A stretch of 64,000 nucleotides of DNA, taken from Chloroflexota bacterium (lineage in GTDB: Bacteria; Chloroflexota; UBA11872; VXOZ01). The notes beneath the pieces were generated by a model, which saw only the letters and a list, made by a program, of their open reading frames with translations, was not told the origin of the DNA and did no database searches. The position numbers and the translations under genes were made by a program. Below, piece by piece: positions 26,841 to 35,631 of the stretch (position 1 is its first letter; every line of letters begins with the position of its first letter). The DNA lies in contig JAPPLM010000054.1 of the NCBI GenBank assembly GCA_028874195.1, positions 1 through 64,000 on the forward strand. The letters run 5' to 3'.

Positions 26841-29084
26841 GTGGCACGCGCCAACGCAAAGTGGGTCTCGATCGACGTCCGGCCGGAGTCCGGCGCTGAA
26901 CGCGACCGGTGCGAGGTGGCCTTTCACGGCAGAGACGGCAGGACTGACCGAGGCTTGGCGCTCACCCTGCCGGCGGGCAGGGTCGGCACCTGGGAGCTCA
27001 CGGTCACCGTGCGTGAGACGGTGCAGCCCGGCGGCGGCTTCCTCTTCCAGCGCCACGGCTTTCTCCTCGGACACCGCGTCCAAGACTACAATCCGCCAGG
27101 GCGGGACTACGTCACGCTGGAATCGAACACGGCGGCGGGGCTGCGGCTGATTGTGAATTCGCTCAATCAGTCCCACAGACCGAGTTTTGCCCAGGTGATC
27201 GTGACAGACGGCGCGCTCGCGCCGGGCGACCGCTTCACCTTGCGGATTGGCGGCCGGCGGCAGGGCGGCGCTGGCAGTGAGGTCTACGATGCGACGACCT
27301 TGGGCCGTTTCGTAATTGCCGTAGATCGCACCGGCAGCGGTACCTACCGCACGCTGGCGTGCAGCCCGGCGACTGTGCGCATCACTGCGGAACCCCACGC
27401 AGACCTGCTGCGTGTGCTCGGCCCTTCCGTGGTCGCGCCGGACGAACCGTTTGCCCTCCACCTTATTGCCTTCGACCGGCATCGCAACGTGTGCGACCGG
27501 TACCGGGGAACGGTTACGCTCTCCTGCCCCAATGGATCAAGCGACGTGCTCCCGCCAACGGTCTCATTCACCGCGCGGGAACAAGGAGTTCTCGTCATCG
27601 ATGACGTACGCCTTACGTCACCCGGGCTTTACCGCTTCACCGCCACGGACGAGGAGACCGGCCTACAGGCGCTGAGCAACCCCACCCTCTGTGAGGCTGC
27701 CCCTAAGAGGCGCCTCTACTGGGGCGAGTTGCATTGCCATAGCTGGGGGGATACGACGCTCTCGCTGATGAGCGAACCGAACTTCAAAGTGCACCCCGCC
27801 CGGCGGCATGAGCAGGCCCGGCAGGTGGGACGGTTGGATTTTTGCTCCCCGGGTCCAATGTCCGCGCCCAATGACGAAGACCGTCCCGAGGTCTGGCAGG
27901 CGCACCAAGACGCGTTCCGCGCCAACGACGAGCCGGGCACGTACGTGCCATTCTTAGCCTACGAAGCGCATCCCGGCAGGGGCGGCGACCGCAATGTCGT
28001 GTTCTACGCCCAAGAGGAAACCCATTTGCCGATGAAAGCGTCCATGGACGACGTTATGGCGACGTATGGCGGGCGCGCTGACGCACTCCTGGAAGCCCAC
28101 ATCGGCGGCGGTCCGCCCAACTGGACGGCCTACCCCACTGAGGAAGCGCCGCTGCTGGAGGTCACCAGCGGGCACGGGGCTTTCGAGTGGGTGCTGCAAC
28201 GGGCGCTGCGCCACGGCTACCATCCCGCAGTAATCGGCTCCAGCGACGTCCACCTGCCGACTCTCGGCGCACCCATGTCGGCCCACTGCTTCCGGGGACG
28301 CTTCAACCACGAACTCAATATCCGCGACACGGCCTTCGGCAGCGGCCAGGTGGCCGGGGTCTACGCGCCAGCCTGCGAGCGGGAGGCAATCTGGCAGGCG
28401 ATCCAGGACCGGCGCACGTTTGCTACGACCGGCGCGCGCATCATACTTGACGTGAGCGCGAATAGAGAACCGGCCGGCAGCCTTGTCACGTCGTCCGGAG
28501 ACGTAGATTTGCGCATTGTCGCGCACGGCTGTGCGCCAATCGAGCGGATGGACCTGATCCGCGGCGACCGCTGCTTGCTTTCCTGGTTTCCCGGTGAGCT
28601 TGACTCGTCTATCGGCTACACCGACACCCGACCCCTGCGCACAGGCGCCTACTACGTGCGCCTGCGTCAGGCCGACGGCGAGTATGCCTGGAGCACGCCG
28701 GTCTGGGTGACCTGTAACGAGGGTAGTGACACGCCTGATCCCACCCTGCCGCTCTGGAACGCCCACGAGCCGATTAACCTGACAACCCTACGCCCCAATG
28801 CGGCAGAACAATACGAGGCCGCTCTGCTGGAATACCTGGAAATCGAGGAAGACCCGGCACTCTTTCGCGACTTAACGCCGGTAAAACTCCTGGAGGAAGC
28901 TCCCGGACGCTCAGCGCTGTTCTACGCCTTCTACGCTGCCGACGGCTGGCCGGTGAGCATCCGCTGGTACTACGAGTTCGACCTGCCGCGCATCCACGTG
29001 GACTGGGGCTGGCGCGACTTCGGCGCGCGCCCTACGCCTACCAACATCACCGAACCGGCGGAAGAGAAACCGCCTTTAGCCTAA
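26841..29084 (+). CDS. DUF3604 (PHP-like) metal-dependent hydrolase
   Basis: The protein is about 747 residues from GTG 26841. That start is preceded by AGGGAGG with 6-base spacing; the open frame extends further upstream without a ribosome site. The N-terminal half (1-290) holds beta-rich domains. From about 292 comes the DUF3604 core: LYWGELHCHSWGD (histidine metal ligands near 298-300), RLDFCSPGPMS, LLEAHIGGGPPNW, and IGSSDVHLPTLG (Asp-His). Family members are predicted phosphatase- or esterase-like enzymes of unknown substrate, common in marine and host-associated bacteria. No signal peptide is evident at this start. It stands between tRNA-Thr and an alpha/beta hydrolase. Confidence 0.85.
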   Translation: MARANAKWVSIDVRPESGAERDRCEVAFHGRDGRTDRGLALTLPAGRVGTWELTVTVRETVQPGGGFLFQRHGFLLGHRVQDYNPPGRDYVTLESNTAAGLRLIVNSLNQSHRPSFAQVIVTDGALAPGDRFTLRIGGRRQGGAGSEVYDATTLGRFVIAVDRTGSGTYRTLACSPATVRITAEPHADLLRVLGPSVVAPDEPFALHLIAFDRHRNVCDRYRGTVTLSCPNGSSDVLPPTVSFTAREQGVLVIDDVRLTSPGLYRFTATDEETGLQALSNPTLCEAAPKRRLYWGELHCHSWGDTTLSLMSEPNFKVHPARRHEQARQVGRLDFCSPGPMSAPNDEDRPEVWQAHQDAFRANDEPGTYVPFLAYEAHPGRGGDRNVVFYAQEETHLPMKASMDDVMATYGGRADALLEAHIGGGPPNWTAYPTEEAPLLEVTSGHGAFEWVLQRALRHGYHPAVIGSSDVHLPTLGAPMSAHCFRGRFNHELNIRDTAFGSGQVAGVYAPACEREAIWQAIQDRRTFATTGARIILDVSANREPAGSLVTSSGDVDLRIVAHGCAPIERMDLIRGDRCLLSWFPGELDSSIGYTDTRPLRTGAYYVRLRQADGEYAWSTPVWVTCNEGSDTPDPTLPLWNAHEPINLTTLRPNAAEQYEAALLEYLEIEEDPALFRDLTPVKLLEEAPGRSALFYAFYAADGWPVSIRWYYEFDLPRIHVDWGWRDFGARPTPTNITEPAEEKPPLA

Positions 29085-29132
29085 GAATTCGACGGCCGCG
29101 CAGAGATTCTCCCAAAGTACTGTTGTCACCAG

Positions 29133-29398
29133 TGTAAGTGTTGACTAATTCGTTGACAGAATCTCCTGTCCACTAGACAGCGTTGACAGTTTATGTCATT
29201 CCGAGCGCAGCGTCGAACAGGGTTCGCGGAATCTAGTGTGCTAGGGCTACAGATTGTGTAGATCATGGCACTAGATTCCGCGCTCTTAGCGACACTCCGC
29301 TGCGCTCCGTTCGGAATGACATGTGTGCGGGGCGTGCAGGGTGATTAGTCTACACACTCCTCCCGTCAAGACTGTCAACGCATTACCAGACATTTACA
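29133..29398. mobile_element. MITE-like element with 27-bp imperfect terminal inverted repeats
   Basis: The left end TGTAAGTGTTGACTAATT (continuing CGTTGACAG) and the right end, reverse-complemented, TGTAAATGTCTGGTAATG (continuing CGTTGACAG) match at 21 of 27 positions. The 266-bp unit has no transposase. Inside sits a larger inverted pair of TGTCATTCCGA...TCGGAATGACA repeats (R3). Solo ends of the same type occur at 22299, 34823 and 52382. No target duplication is clear. Confidence 0.55.
29194..29236. repeat. Dispersed repeat R3 (TGTCATTCCGAGCGCAGCG...GGAATCTAG)
   Basis: One of at least five copies, the others being at 42869, 52069, 52315 and 56217. A reverse-oriented partner at 29295-29321 allows a long hairpin here. 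Confidence 0.8.
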
Positions 29399-29561
29399 GG
29401 GGAGGGAGTGACAGTACCGGTTATCACTATCGGGTGAAGAGCAAATCTGCAATCGAATCAGCCAATCCTTCCCTTTCCCGCATAAGCGGGACTCTATACT
29501 TAAACAAAGAACATGCACCTGAGTCCACCATCCTTTCCGCCACAAGGAGGTATCAACCACC

Positions 29562-30596
29562 ATGCGCCCGCTCGCCTTTGAATACGACCTCTCCCAGCAC
29601 ATTGATGAAGCGGAGCCGTCAATGCTCTTCTCCGGTACTACCACCGAGGAGCTCCGCGACTGGCAGGAGCGCTTTCGCGCCAAGGTGCTCAGCCTCCTGG
29701 GCATCTTGCCGGAACGCGCCGCCCTTGTGGTCAAGTATGAAGAAGAGGTGGACTGCGGGACCTACACCCGCCACAAGCTTCGTTACCAGACCGAGGCAGC
29801 GGTCTGGGCGCCGGCGTATCTCCTGGTGCCCAAAGGCGTGTCCACCGCTCAGCCGGCAGCCGCTATACTCTGTTTGCACGGCCACGGGCGGTTTGGCAAA
29901 GACAGTATCGCCGGCATCAAGGACACGCCGGAGCGGACGGATGAAGTGGAACGCCTGCAGTACGACTTCGGCCACCGCTTTGCTGAGCAAGGGTACGTGG
30001 TGCTCGCGCCTGACCTGCGCGGCTTTGGCGAGCGCCAGCCGCACTACCCCGACCCCAAGCCCGACTACTGCCCCCGCAACTACATGGCCGCTACCCTGCT
30101 GGGCCGCACCGTAGTCGGCTACCAACTCTGCGATTTGCACGCGGCCCTGGATGTCCTACAGTCGCTGCCGTACGTGGACTCTGAGAAGCTGGCCGCGGCG
30201 GGTCTCTCCTACGGGGGGCGTATGACCATGATGATTAGCGCCATGGATCAGCGCATCAAGGCCTGCGTGCCTTCCGGTTGTCTGAACATGTACCAGGAGC
30301 GCTACCAGAACCTGCATCAGTGCGGCTCCCAACTCATCCCCAGCCTGTTGCTCTATGGCGACACACCGGAGATCTTTTCGCTCATCGCGCCGCGGCCGAT
30401 GGTGATCGAGTGGGGATTACAAGATAAGCTCATTCCCCACGAGTGGGCCGAGCGCGGCCTCGCCCGCATCCGCAACGCCTACGCCGCCTCCGCCAATCCG
30501 GACAACCTCACCGTCCACCAGTTCGACAAAGGCCATGTCTTCGAAGGCACCGTGGGTGCGGAGATGCTGAACCGGTGGCGGCAGAGCGTACAATGA
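29562..30596 (+). CDS. Alpha/beta hydrolase (dienelactone hydrolase/acetyl xylan esterase-like)
   Basis: The 344-residue cytosolic hydrolase has an alpha/beta fold. The oxyanion region is LCLHGHGRFGKDS. The nucleophile elbow GLSYGG carries the catalytic Ser. The conserved PRPMVIEWGLQDKLIP provides the Asp. The C-terminal FDKGHVFEG supplies His. A longer N-terminal lid helix region (1-90) resembles abhydrolase families acting on acylated sugars or aromatic esters. A textbook AAGGAGG lies 11 bases before the ATG. It is followed 65 bases later by a secreted protein gene on the same strand. Confidence 0.85.
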   Translation: MRPLAFEYDLSQHIDEAEPSMLFSGTTTEELRDWQERFRAKVLSLLGILPERAALVVKYEEEVDCGTYTRHKLRYQTEAAVWAPAYLLVPKGVSTAQPAAAILCLHGHGRFGKDSIAGIKDTPERTDEVERLQYDFGHRFAEQGYVVLAPDLRGFGERQPHYPDPKPDYCPRNYMAATLLGRTVVGYQLCDLHAALDVLQSLPYVDSEKLAAAGLSYGGRMTMMISAMDQRIKACVPSGCLNMYQERYQNLHQCGSQLIPSLLLYGDTPEIFSLIAPRPMVIEWGLQDKLIPHEWAERGLARIRNAYAASANPDNLTVHQFDKGHVFEGTVGAEMLNRWRQSVQ

Positions 30597-30661
30597 GAAG
30601 TGTGACCCTTCCGCAAAAGCCCGCGCGCGGCCCCTGACCGCAAACTAGGTGCGAACACCTC

Positions 30662-32068
30662 GTGAAGCGACTTGTTGCAATTCTCGTGCTGGGCCTCGGC
30701 CTGGCACTTCTTTTCGCTACCTCCGTCGGTGCAAGCGTGGACTGCCAGTTTGTCCTGGGCTTCAAAACGCTGCGGGACCTCGTTGGTCACGAAACCGTGG
30801 GCGAATGCCTTGAGAACGAACATCACGACGCCAATGGCGATAGCGTGCAGCATACTACCGGCGGTCTCTTGGTCTGGCGCAAGCAGGATAACCGGACTGC
30901 CTTCACGGACGGCTATCGCACCTGGATCAACGGCCCAAACGGACTGCAGCAACGGCTGAATTCTGAGCGCTTTGCCTGGGAGCACGACTACGCACCGGGT
31001 GGCGGCATCGCAACACCGACGCCTACTCCCATCCCAACGCCTTCTCCAACGCCTACCCAAAGGATAGATCCCCGCCTTGGCCGGGCATTGCAGGCGCTTC
31101 AGACAACATCTCTCGGTCGGACACTCCGCGCCTGGTTCACTGAAGCGGCGCCCAGCTTGACCTTTGGCACAGCGCCGAAAGGCTGGACGTCCCGCTACCA
31201 TGAACCGCCGCGCAACGAGATCGTCATCGATGCGGCTCTGCGCAACGAGAGCGCCGATGTGCTCGCGGCCCTCATCGCCTGGGAAACGGTGCTGGCGGTC
31301 AATAGCAAGCGCCGCGGCCCGCAAAGCGAGCGTTGGCGCTCCGGGACGGACTGTCTGAACGAGGTGGTTGACGCCGAAGGAACTCTCGCCCGCTGGTGGA
31401 TTTCCCGGTTTGGCCGACAGGGCTTGCGCGATGCGAATACGGCAACGGAGCGTATGCTCAATTACCTTGCGCAGAGCTACCGCGACCAAACCCTGGAAAC
31501 GACAGTGCTTTCGTCGGCGGGGTACCGTGAGTGGTGTGCGCAATACGGCACGCTGCCGCCTATACCCGAGCCGGAACAATTCGTCGACCCTCTGCTTGAA
31601 GCAGACCTCCAGCTTATGCGTACCACGGAGTTCGGTGAGGACCTCTATGCAGCCTACCGACGGTCTAATGTCAACTACATTGGCTTTGACGACTTAAGCC
31701 GCATTGACGTGCCGCACGTCTTGGGCGTCTACAGTGTAAATCGCGGTCGTATCTTGCTCGACGATTCTCTCCGCGAAGCCAGTCAATATGTGCGCGTGGC
31801 CGTGCTGGTGCATGAGTTGTTCCACGCTCGGCCTGGTCAAGACTTTACGGACTTTTCCACGGAGCAGTGCTTCGAAGAAGAAACGCTCGCGTTCAGCGCG
31901 CAAGCGAGGTGGTGGCGCGAGAAATTTGGCGTGCGCGGCAAGCGCAATCCGACAGAAGGCGAACGACGGGAAAATAGCATCCTGAGGCTATGGCTCGCTG
32001 GACGGATCGATGACTGGGTGCGACAGAGCGAAGGCTACCAGGAAGCATGTGCACGGCATGGTGATTAG
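30662..32068 (+). CDS. Secreted protein with Pro/Thr linker and HExxH metalloprotease-like domain
   Basis: The 468-residue protein starts at GTG with a signal peptide (hydrophobic about 4-20, likely cleavage near VGA-SV). A conserved domain of about 90 residues with two Cys (CQFVLGFKTLRDLVG, CLEN, LLVWRKQDNRTAFTDGYRTW) follows. I recall it as recurrent in Chloroflexota secreted proteins. A TPTPTPIPTPSPTPT linker (about 118-135) leads to a C-terminal region with HELFHA at 384-389 and a downstream EEETLAF glutamate, typical of zincin peptidases. The role is probably extracellular or envelope-bound; substrate unknown. Proteolysis is inferred from the motif alone. Confidence 0.75.
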   Translation: MKRLVAILVLGLGLALLFATSVGASVDCQFVLGFKTLRDLVGHETVGECLENEHHDANGDSVQHTTGGLLVWRKQDNRTAFTDGYRTWINGPNGLQQRLNSERFAWEHDYAPGGGIATPTPTPIPTPSPTPTQRIDPRLGRALQALQTTSLGRTLRAWFTEAAPSLTFGTAPKGWTSRYHEPPRNEIVIDAALRNESADVLAALIAWETVLAVNSKRRGPQSERWRSGTDCLNEVVDAEGTLARWWISRFGRQGLRDANTATERMLNYLAQSYRDQTLETTVLSSAGYREWCAQYGTLPPIPEPEQFVDPLLEADLQLMRTTEFGEDLYAAYRRSNVNYIGFDDLSRIDVPHVLGVYSVNRGRILLDDSLREASQYVRVAVLVHELFHARPGQDFTDFSTEQCFEEETLAFSAQARWWREKFGVRGKRNPTEGERRENSILRLWLAGRIDDWVRQSEGYQEACARHGD

Positions 32069-32507
32069 ACACGCGCGCCCGGGAGTCATCAAGAGACATC
32101 CGGCCGCGCGCTGAGCGCGAAAGGCCGTAATGAGTGGCGTTGCAGGGGCGCCTTTCGACCTGGCGACCGGTCAGTTATCAGCAACTGTTGGCCTTGCGCA
32201 TATCATACCGGGTGAAGGGTACAGGATGGGCAAGAGCTCGCCGCCGGCGTTCTTTGTTGCGCCAAAGTGCGGCAAAAGCTTGTGGCAAGCTCAGCCCTAC
32301 GCTACCATCGAATATGGCGAGTCCCGCGCCGGACTCTCTGACTGGGTACCTGCGCTACCCGGCGGTGGCGAGAGCAAAGGGGATGCGTGTCCTCGGGAAT
32401 AGTTGTGGCCCTGCTTAGGGTCGCCGAGCTGTTGGGACGTTTCTCACGGTTGAGAAGCCGGAGCGCGCAGGGGTGTGGCTTCTCTCCAATTGAGAAAGAG
32501 TCTCTTC
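32069..32507. other. Intergenic gap, no clear gene
   Basis: This 439-bp stretch lies between the secreted HExxH protein and the BtrH-like protein. Short plus-strand frames of about 90 residues exist (32130-32402, 32134-32418), but two compete in different frames. Neither has a good ribosome site or a recognisable motif. I see no hairpin repeat family copy here. Confidence 0.4.
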
Positions 32508-33821
32508 ATGACACAGCGAAAGCACTTCAAACAACTCGTCCGAACCCGCATGGCGCAGACCGGCGAAAGCTACACGACCGCTCGCCGTCACGTACTCGCA
32601 ACCCGCACAGAAAGCGATAGTACCTTGTCTGATTCTCCCCACTTTCCCGGTGCTCATCCCGAGACCACCGCCCTGCGCGCGGCGCTGGCCCACGCAGGCG
32701 TGACGAATCCAGCGACCGGCGATTTCTTCACGGAACCCATGGTCTTCGGGATCGCGGGCGGCGTTGGGGCCGGCGTGTTCCACTTCTACTACGCCGCCGA
32801 GGACTTCGCCAGCTTCTACGTTGCCGGTCGGCATCGCTGGCACGAGAGCGACGCGTACGTGCACGACGCATGTCTGCGCTTTGGCGTCACGCCGACCGTC
32901 CTCGAATCCGGCGGCAAGAAGAAGGCCGCTACGCAATTGGCCGAGGCGGTCGAGGCAACCGGCTGCGCCATCGCCTGGGTGGAAATGGCGCTCCTGGCGT
33001 ATCGGGGCATACCGAGCTTCTACGCGGGCGGCGGCTACCACGTCATAACGGTCTACAGCCTGACGGCTGACGAGGCCCTGATTGGCGATCTCACCGATGA
33101 ACCGATTGCAATCCCGCTCAGCGATTTGGCGGAAGCCCGCGCGCGCATCAAGAAGCAGAAGAACCGCGTGCTGACCGTTGGCGGACCGCAGCAGGACTTC
33201 GACTTGCGCGAGGCTGTGCTGGCGGGCGTGAAGACCTGTCACGACGGCTTACAGAACCAGCGCATGAAAAACTTTACTCTGGAGGCTTTCAAGACCTGGG
33301 CCGACCGCATCCACGGCAGCAGCGGCAAGGAAAGCTGGGAGCAGGTCTTTCCCCCCGGCCATCGCCTGTTGCAAGGGCTGCGCTCGGTGTACGACTTTGT
33401 CGAGCACTACCACACCGGCGGCGGCTTGATGCGACCGCTTTACGCCGCGTTCTTTACAGAAGCAGCCGCAGCCTTGAACGACGAGGCTTTCACGCCGCTG
33501 GCGGAGATGTACGCCGATCTCGGCCGGCTCTGGAGCGAACTCGCCGACGCGACGCTGCCGGACAGCGTGGCGCCGTTCCGTGAAGCCAAGGAACTGCTCG
33601 TCCGACGGGAGGAAGTCTTCCTCAGCCAAGGCGCCGCCGCGACCGAGGAAGTCAAAGGCATCTGGACACAACTCACTGCCCTAGAGCAGGCCATGAGCAA
33701 GGAGTTCCCGCTCACGGACGCGGAGAGCGCCAGCCTCAGAGCGGATCTCAAGGAACGCATCCTGGACATCTATACCAAGGAATGCGCCGCCCACGAGGCG
33801 TTAGGCTCCTTTGTGCGTTAG
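32508..33821 (+). CDS. BtrH-like papain-fold/DUF4872 protein with N-terminal ARRH tag
   Basis: About 437 residues from ATG 32508 (an in-frame ATG at 32475 lacks a ribosome site). The first 30 residues, KHFKQLVRTRMAQTGESY followed by TARRH, form a short basic motif I recognise from the N-termini of otherwise unrelated proteins. Residues about 55-240 resemble the BtrH N-terminal domain (GGVGAGVFHFYY, FYAGGGYHVITVYS), a cysteine-peptidase-like fold involved in acyl transfer in butirosin synthesis. The rest is helical, like DUF4872. Role unknown; perhaps acyl transfer or amide chemistry. No biosynthetic neighbours support a natural-product cluster. Confidence 0.65.
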   Translation: MTQRKHFKQLVRTRMAQTGESYTTARRHVLATRTESDSTLSDSPHFPGAHPETTALRAALAHAGVTNPATGDFFTEPMVFGIAGGVGAGVFHFYYAAEDFASFYVAGRHRWHESDAYVHDACLRFGVTPTVLESGGKKKAATQLAEAVEATGCAIAWVEMALLAYRGIPSFYAGGGYHVITVYSLTADEALIGDLTDEPIAIPLSDLAEARARIKKQKNRVLTVGGPQQDFDLREAVLAGVKTCHDGLQNQRMKNFTLEAFKTWADRIHGSSGKESWEQVFPPGHRLLQGLRSVYDFVEHYHTGGGLMRPLYAAFFTEAAAALNDEAFTPLAEMYADLGRLWSELADATLPDSVAPFREAKELLVRREEVFLSQGAAATEEVKGIWTQLTALEQAMSKEFPLTDAESASLRADLKERILDIYTKECAAHEALGSFVR

Positions 33822-34053
33822 ACAAAGAATTGTCAAATACCTTGCGTCTGCCGCTGCGTCCCACATACCGTCCACTTCTCTAGAAACTCACCTTGGCAGC
33901 ATGTGACGACTGCGTGTGCCAGCCTCCGGATAATCATTCACTATTCACAGCCGTTCGCGGTTAGCTTGCCGAACCGTGGACGACTGTGAATCTCACTGGG
34001 ATTTTGCGGCAATCGCCCAGACAAGAAACCCGCCCAGCCGAATTGCGCACATT

Positions 34054-34647
34054 CTAGTCCTCGCCTTGCTGCTGGAGCGCCCGGCGCACTTCTGCAATGA
34101 GCTTGGGGTCGGCTTTGAGGCGGATGGCGTTCTGCAGGTCGGACTGCGCTCTGGCAGTGTTGCCGGTGTAGCCGTGGCAAAGCGCGCGGAAGGCGAAGGC
34201 GCGGGCGTGGCGGTCGTCGAGCTGGATGGCGCGGCTGAACTCCGTGATTGCGCCTTCGAAGTCGCCGAGATCGTAATACGTTAGGCCGCGCTTAAAGTGT
34301 AGGGTCGCCGTATTTGTTGCCGTCGTGGCGGTGGTCACCCTGGCGGAGGGATCCACATCGTCCCGCTTCAACGTGTAGTACGCGAGAGGGTGACTCGAGT
34401 AGGCGTTGGGTAGGAGAAGCGGTGGAATCTCTCCGCTCGCGTAGCCCTTCTGACGCTCGTAGTAGTTCTTGTAGATGAACGCGTTGTGGCGGTCGTAGTG
34501 CCCGGCCAGTTCCGCCCACGGCGTTGTGGCCACCCAGGAATAGTCCAGGGCAGGTTGCTGCGCCTCAGGCGCAGACACGCCCCGAATGTCACAACCCGCA
34601 AGCACGAGCGCGCATAGTAGGGCTAAACCAAGAAACGACCGCTTCAC
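34054..34647 (-). CDS. TPR-repeat lipoprotein
   Basis: The 197-residue protein has a lipoprotein signal peptide: basic start, hydrophobic core, and lipobox LAGC with Cys19 as the predicted lipidation site. The mature part has an unassigned segment (about 30-110, rich in Tyr and Asn), then two or three tetratricopeptide repeats (HFKRGLTYYDLGDFEGAITE, FAFRALCHGYTGNTARAQ). TPR lipoproteins act as periplasmic or surface adaptors for protein complexes. It is isolated, next to an IS remnant. The function beyond protein interaction is unknown. Confidence 0.75.
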   Translation of the reverse strand: MKRSFLGLALLCALVLAGCDIRGVSAPEAQQPALDYSWVATTPWAELAGHYDRHNAFIYKNYYERQKGYASGEIPPLLLPNAYSSHPLAYYTLKRDDVDPSARVTTATTATNTATLHFKRGLTYYDLGDFEGAITEFSRAIQLDDRHARAFAFRALCHGYTGNTARAQSDLQNAIRLKADPKLIAEVRRALQQQGED

Positions 34648-34822
34648 TAGCTCTCCTCGTTGTCCTTCTCACGGCCTATTCCACTGCTACTTCGCCACGA
34701 AAATTGCGGGGCAGTTTACCCCTATCACCGCGTCCTTAGTTACCTGCGCTTTTGCTGGCGGGTTGTGCTTGGGCGCGAATCTCGCCGCCGCGCAAGAGAA
34801 AACTCTGCCTCTCTATTGAGAG

Positions 34823-34857
34823 TGTATGTGTTGAGTAGTTCGTTGACAGAATCTCCT
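34823..34857. repeat. Solo IS-like end (TGTATGTGTTGAGTAGTTC then GTTGACAGAATCTCCT)
   Basis: Matches the left end of the element at 29133 over about 35 bases and the inverse copy at 52382-52416. It lies immediately beside the IS5-type remnant. Confidence 0.55.
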
Positions 34858-34866
34858 TTTCACCAG

Positions 34867-35418
34867 GCTGTGTGGACATTTCACCGTAACCGGATTAGAG
34901 CGCTGACGAGATGAAGGAAAGCAAGGTGTCTGCTCGCCAGCTTGTCGAAGCGGGAGAAGACCCAACGGTACTGCTCGATCTTGCCGATGAAGCACTCCAC
35001 CAGGCGCCGTTCTGGGTAAAGATGCGCATCATACGCGTGTGGCTGTCTGCGCCGCGCGCGGCGGTATCACGGGAAGCGCCCCACTTGGGCGCGGACGATG
35101 GCGCTGTCCAGGGTGAGGCGCTCCAGGTCGGGGCCTCTGCTAATGTGCTGATGCATCCGTTCCCAGATACCCCGTTCCGTCCAGCGGGCAAAGCGCCGAT
35201 ATACGCTGTTCCACTTGCCATATGCGGCAGGCAGCAGCCGCCATTGCGCACCCGTCCGCGTCACCCAGAGCAGCGCCGTAATGAACCGCCGGCTCTGCGC
35301 TTCATCGCCTACGTACACGTCCGGCCGGCTGCATAGAAACGCGTAGATGCGCGACCACTGTCTGGAAGATAGCGTGACTGTTGACATATATAGAGTATAC
35401 TGCAAATGTCCACAGAAC
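34867..35418 (-). mobile_element. Decayed IS5-family-like element
   Basis: The 552-bp unit is bounded by 15-bp inverted repeats: GCTGTGTGGACATTT at the left and AAATGTCCACAGAAC at the right (13 of 15 matching). It is flanked by CCAG and CTAG, compatible with a 4-bp target duplication that has mutated once. It contains a transposase remnant on the minus strand. A second, transposase-free unit with the same ends lies at 52052-52286. Confidence 0.7.
34881..35387 (-). pseudogene. IS5-type transposase remnant, internally deleted
   Basis: From ATG 35387 the frame has the DUF4096-like N-terminus (LSSRQWSRIYAFL, ALLWVTRTGAQWRLLPAAYG, WNSVYRRFARW) and the first catalytic region LTLDSAIVRAQ. A TGA stop follows at 35067-35069. 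The same frame then resumes with the family's C-terminus (YDAHLYPERRLVECFIGKIEQ, FSRFDKLASRHLAFLHLVSAL) to a stop at 34881. About 100 residues between, including the second catalytic Asp, are missing. The transposase cannot be active. Confidence 0.8.
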
Positions 35419-35631
35419 CTAGTTGTCGGCACAGGTCACGGGACTAAACATAACGGACGCGGGCAAAGTCGCAAGAGTATATCCTACTTGTCGAATAAGA
35501 TAAGGTCCCCTGCCATACCGCCGTGTAGCATCGGCAGCGGCATCCTGAAAGTCATCGTAGGTTCCGGACAGTTCCTCCCCGTAGATGATTACCCACTTGT
35601 GTAGGTGCTCACGTTCCAAGCAATCGCGCAT
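35419..35631 (-). CDS. Small conserved-looking hypothetical protein (DUF5678-like)
   Basis: The 70-residue protein has HKWVIIYGEELSGTYDDFQDA then AAADATRRYGRGPYLIRQVG. The pattern recalls DUF5678-type small proteins, which read W-V-x-I-x-G-E-x-L-x-G-x-Y-x-x-F. The open frame extends upstream with LSEGERNGVLDKEIAAYESM but reaches a TAG before any start codon. The native start may therefore be lost, or the gene may begin at the ATG 35631. Its TAG stop lies exactly within the CTAG target site of the adjacent IS5-type remnant. Function unknown. Confidence 0.5.
   Translation of the reverse strand: MRDCLEREHLHKWVIIYGEELSGTYDDFQDAAADATRRYGRGPYLIRQVGYTLATLPASVMFSPVTCADN

Larger units (their letters stand above)
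29085..29561. other. Intergenic stretch filled by a MITE-like element
   Basis: This 477-bp gap is mostly occupied by the inverted-repeat-bounded element at 29133-29398. The AAGGAGG ribosome site of the next gene is at 29544-29550. No gene is seen. Confidence 0.6.

Noticed and set aside
30479-31579. 366-codon open frame on the minus strand
   Set aside because: It is the antisense shadow of the secreted HExxH gene and the hydrolase 3' end. Composition is unlike a protein and there are no motifs.
32130-32418. Two short competing plus-strand frames
   Set aside because: They overlap in different frames, lack ribosome sites and show no recognisable motif.
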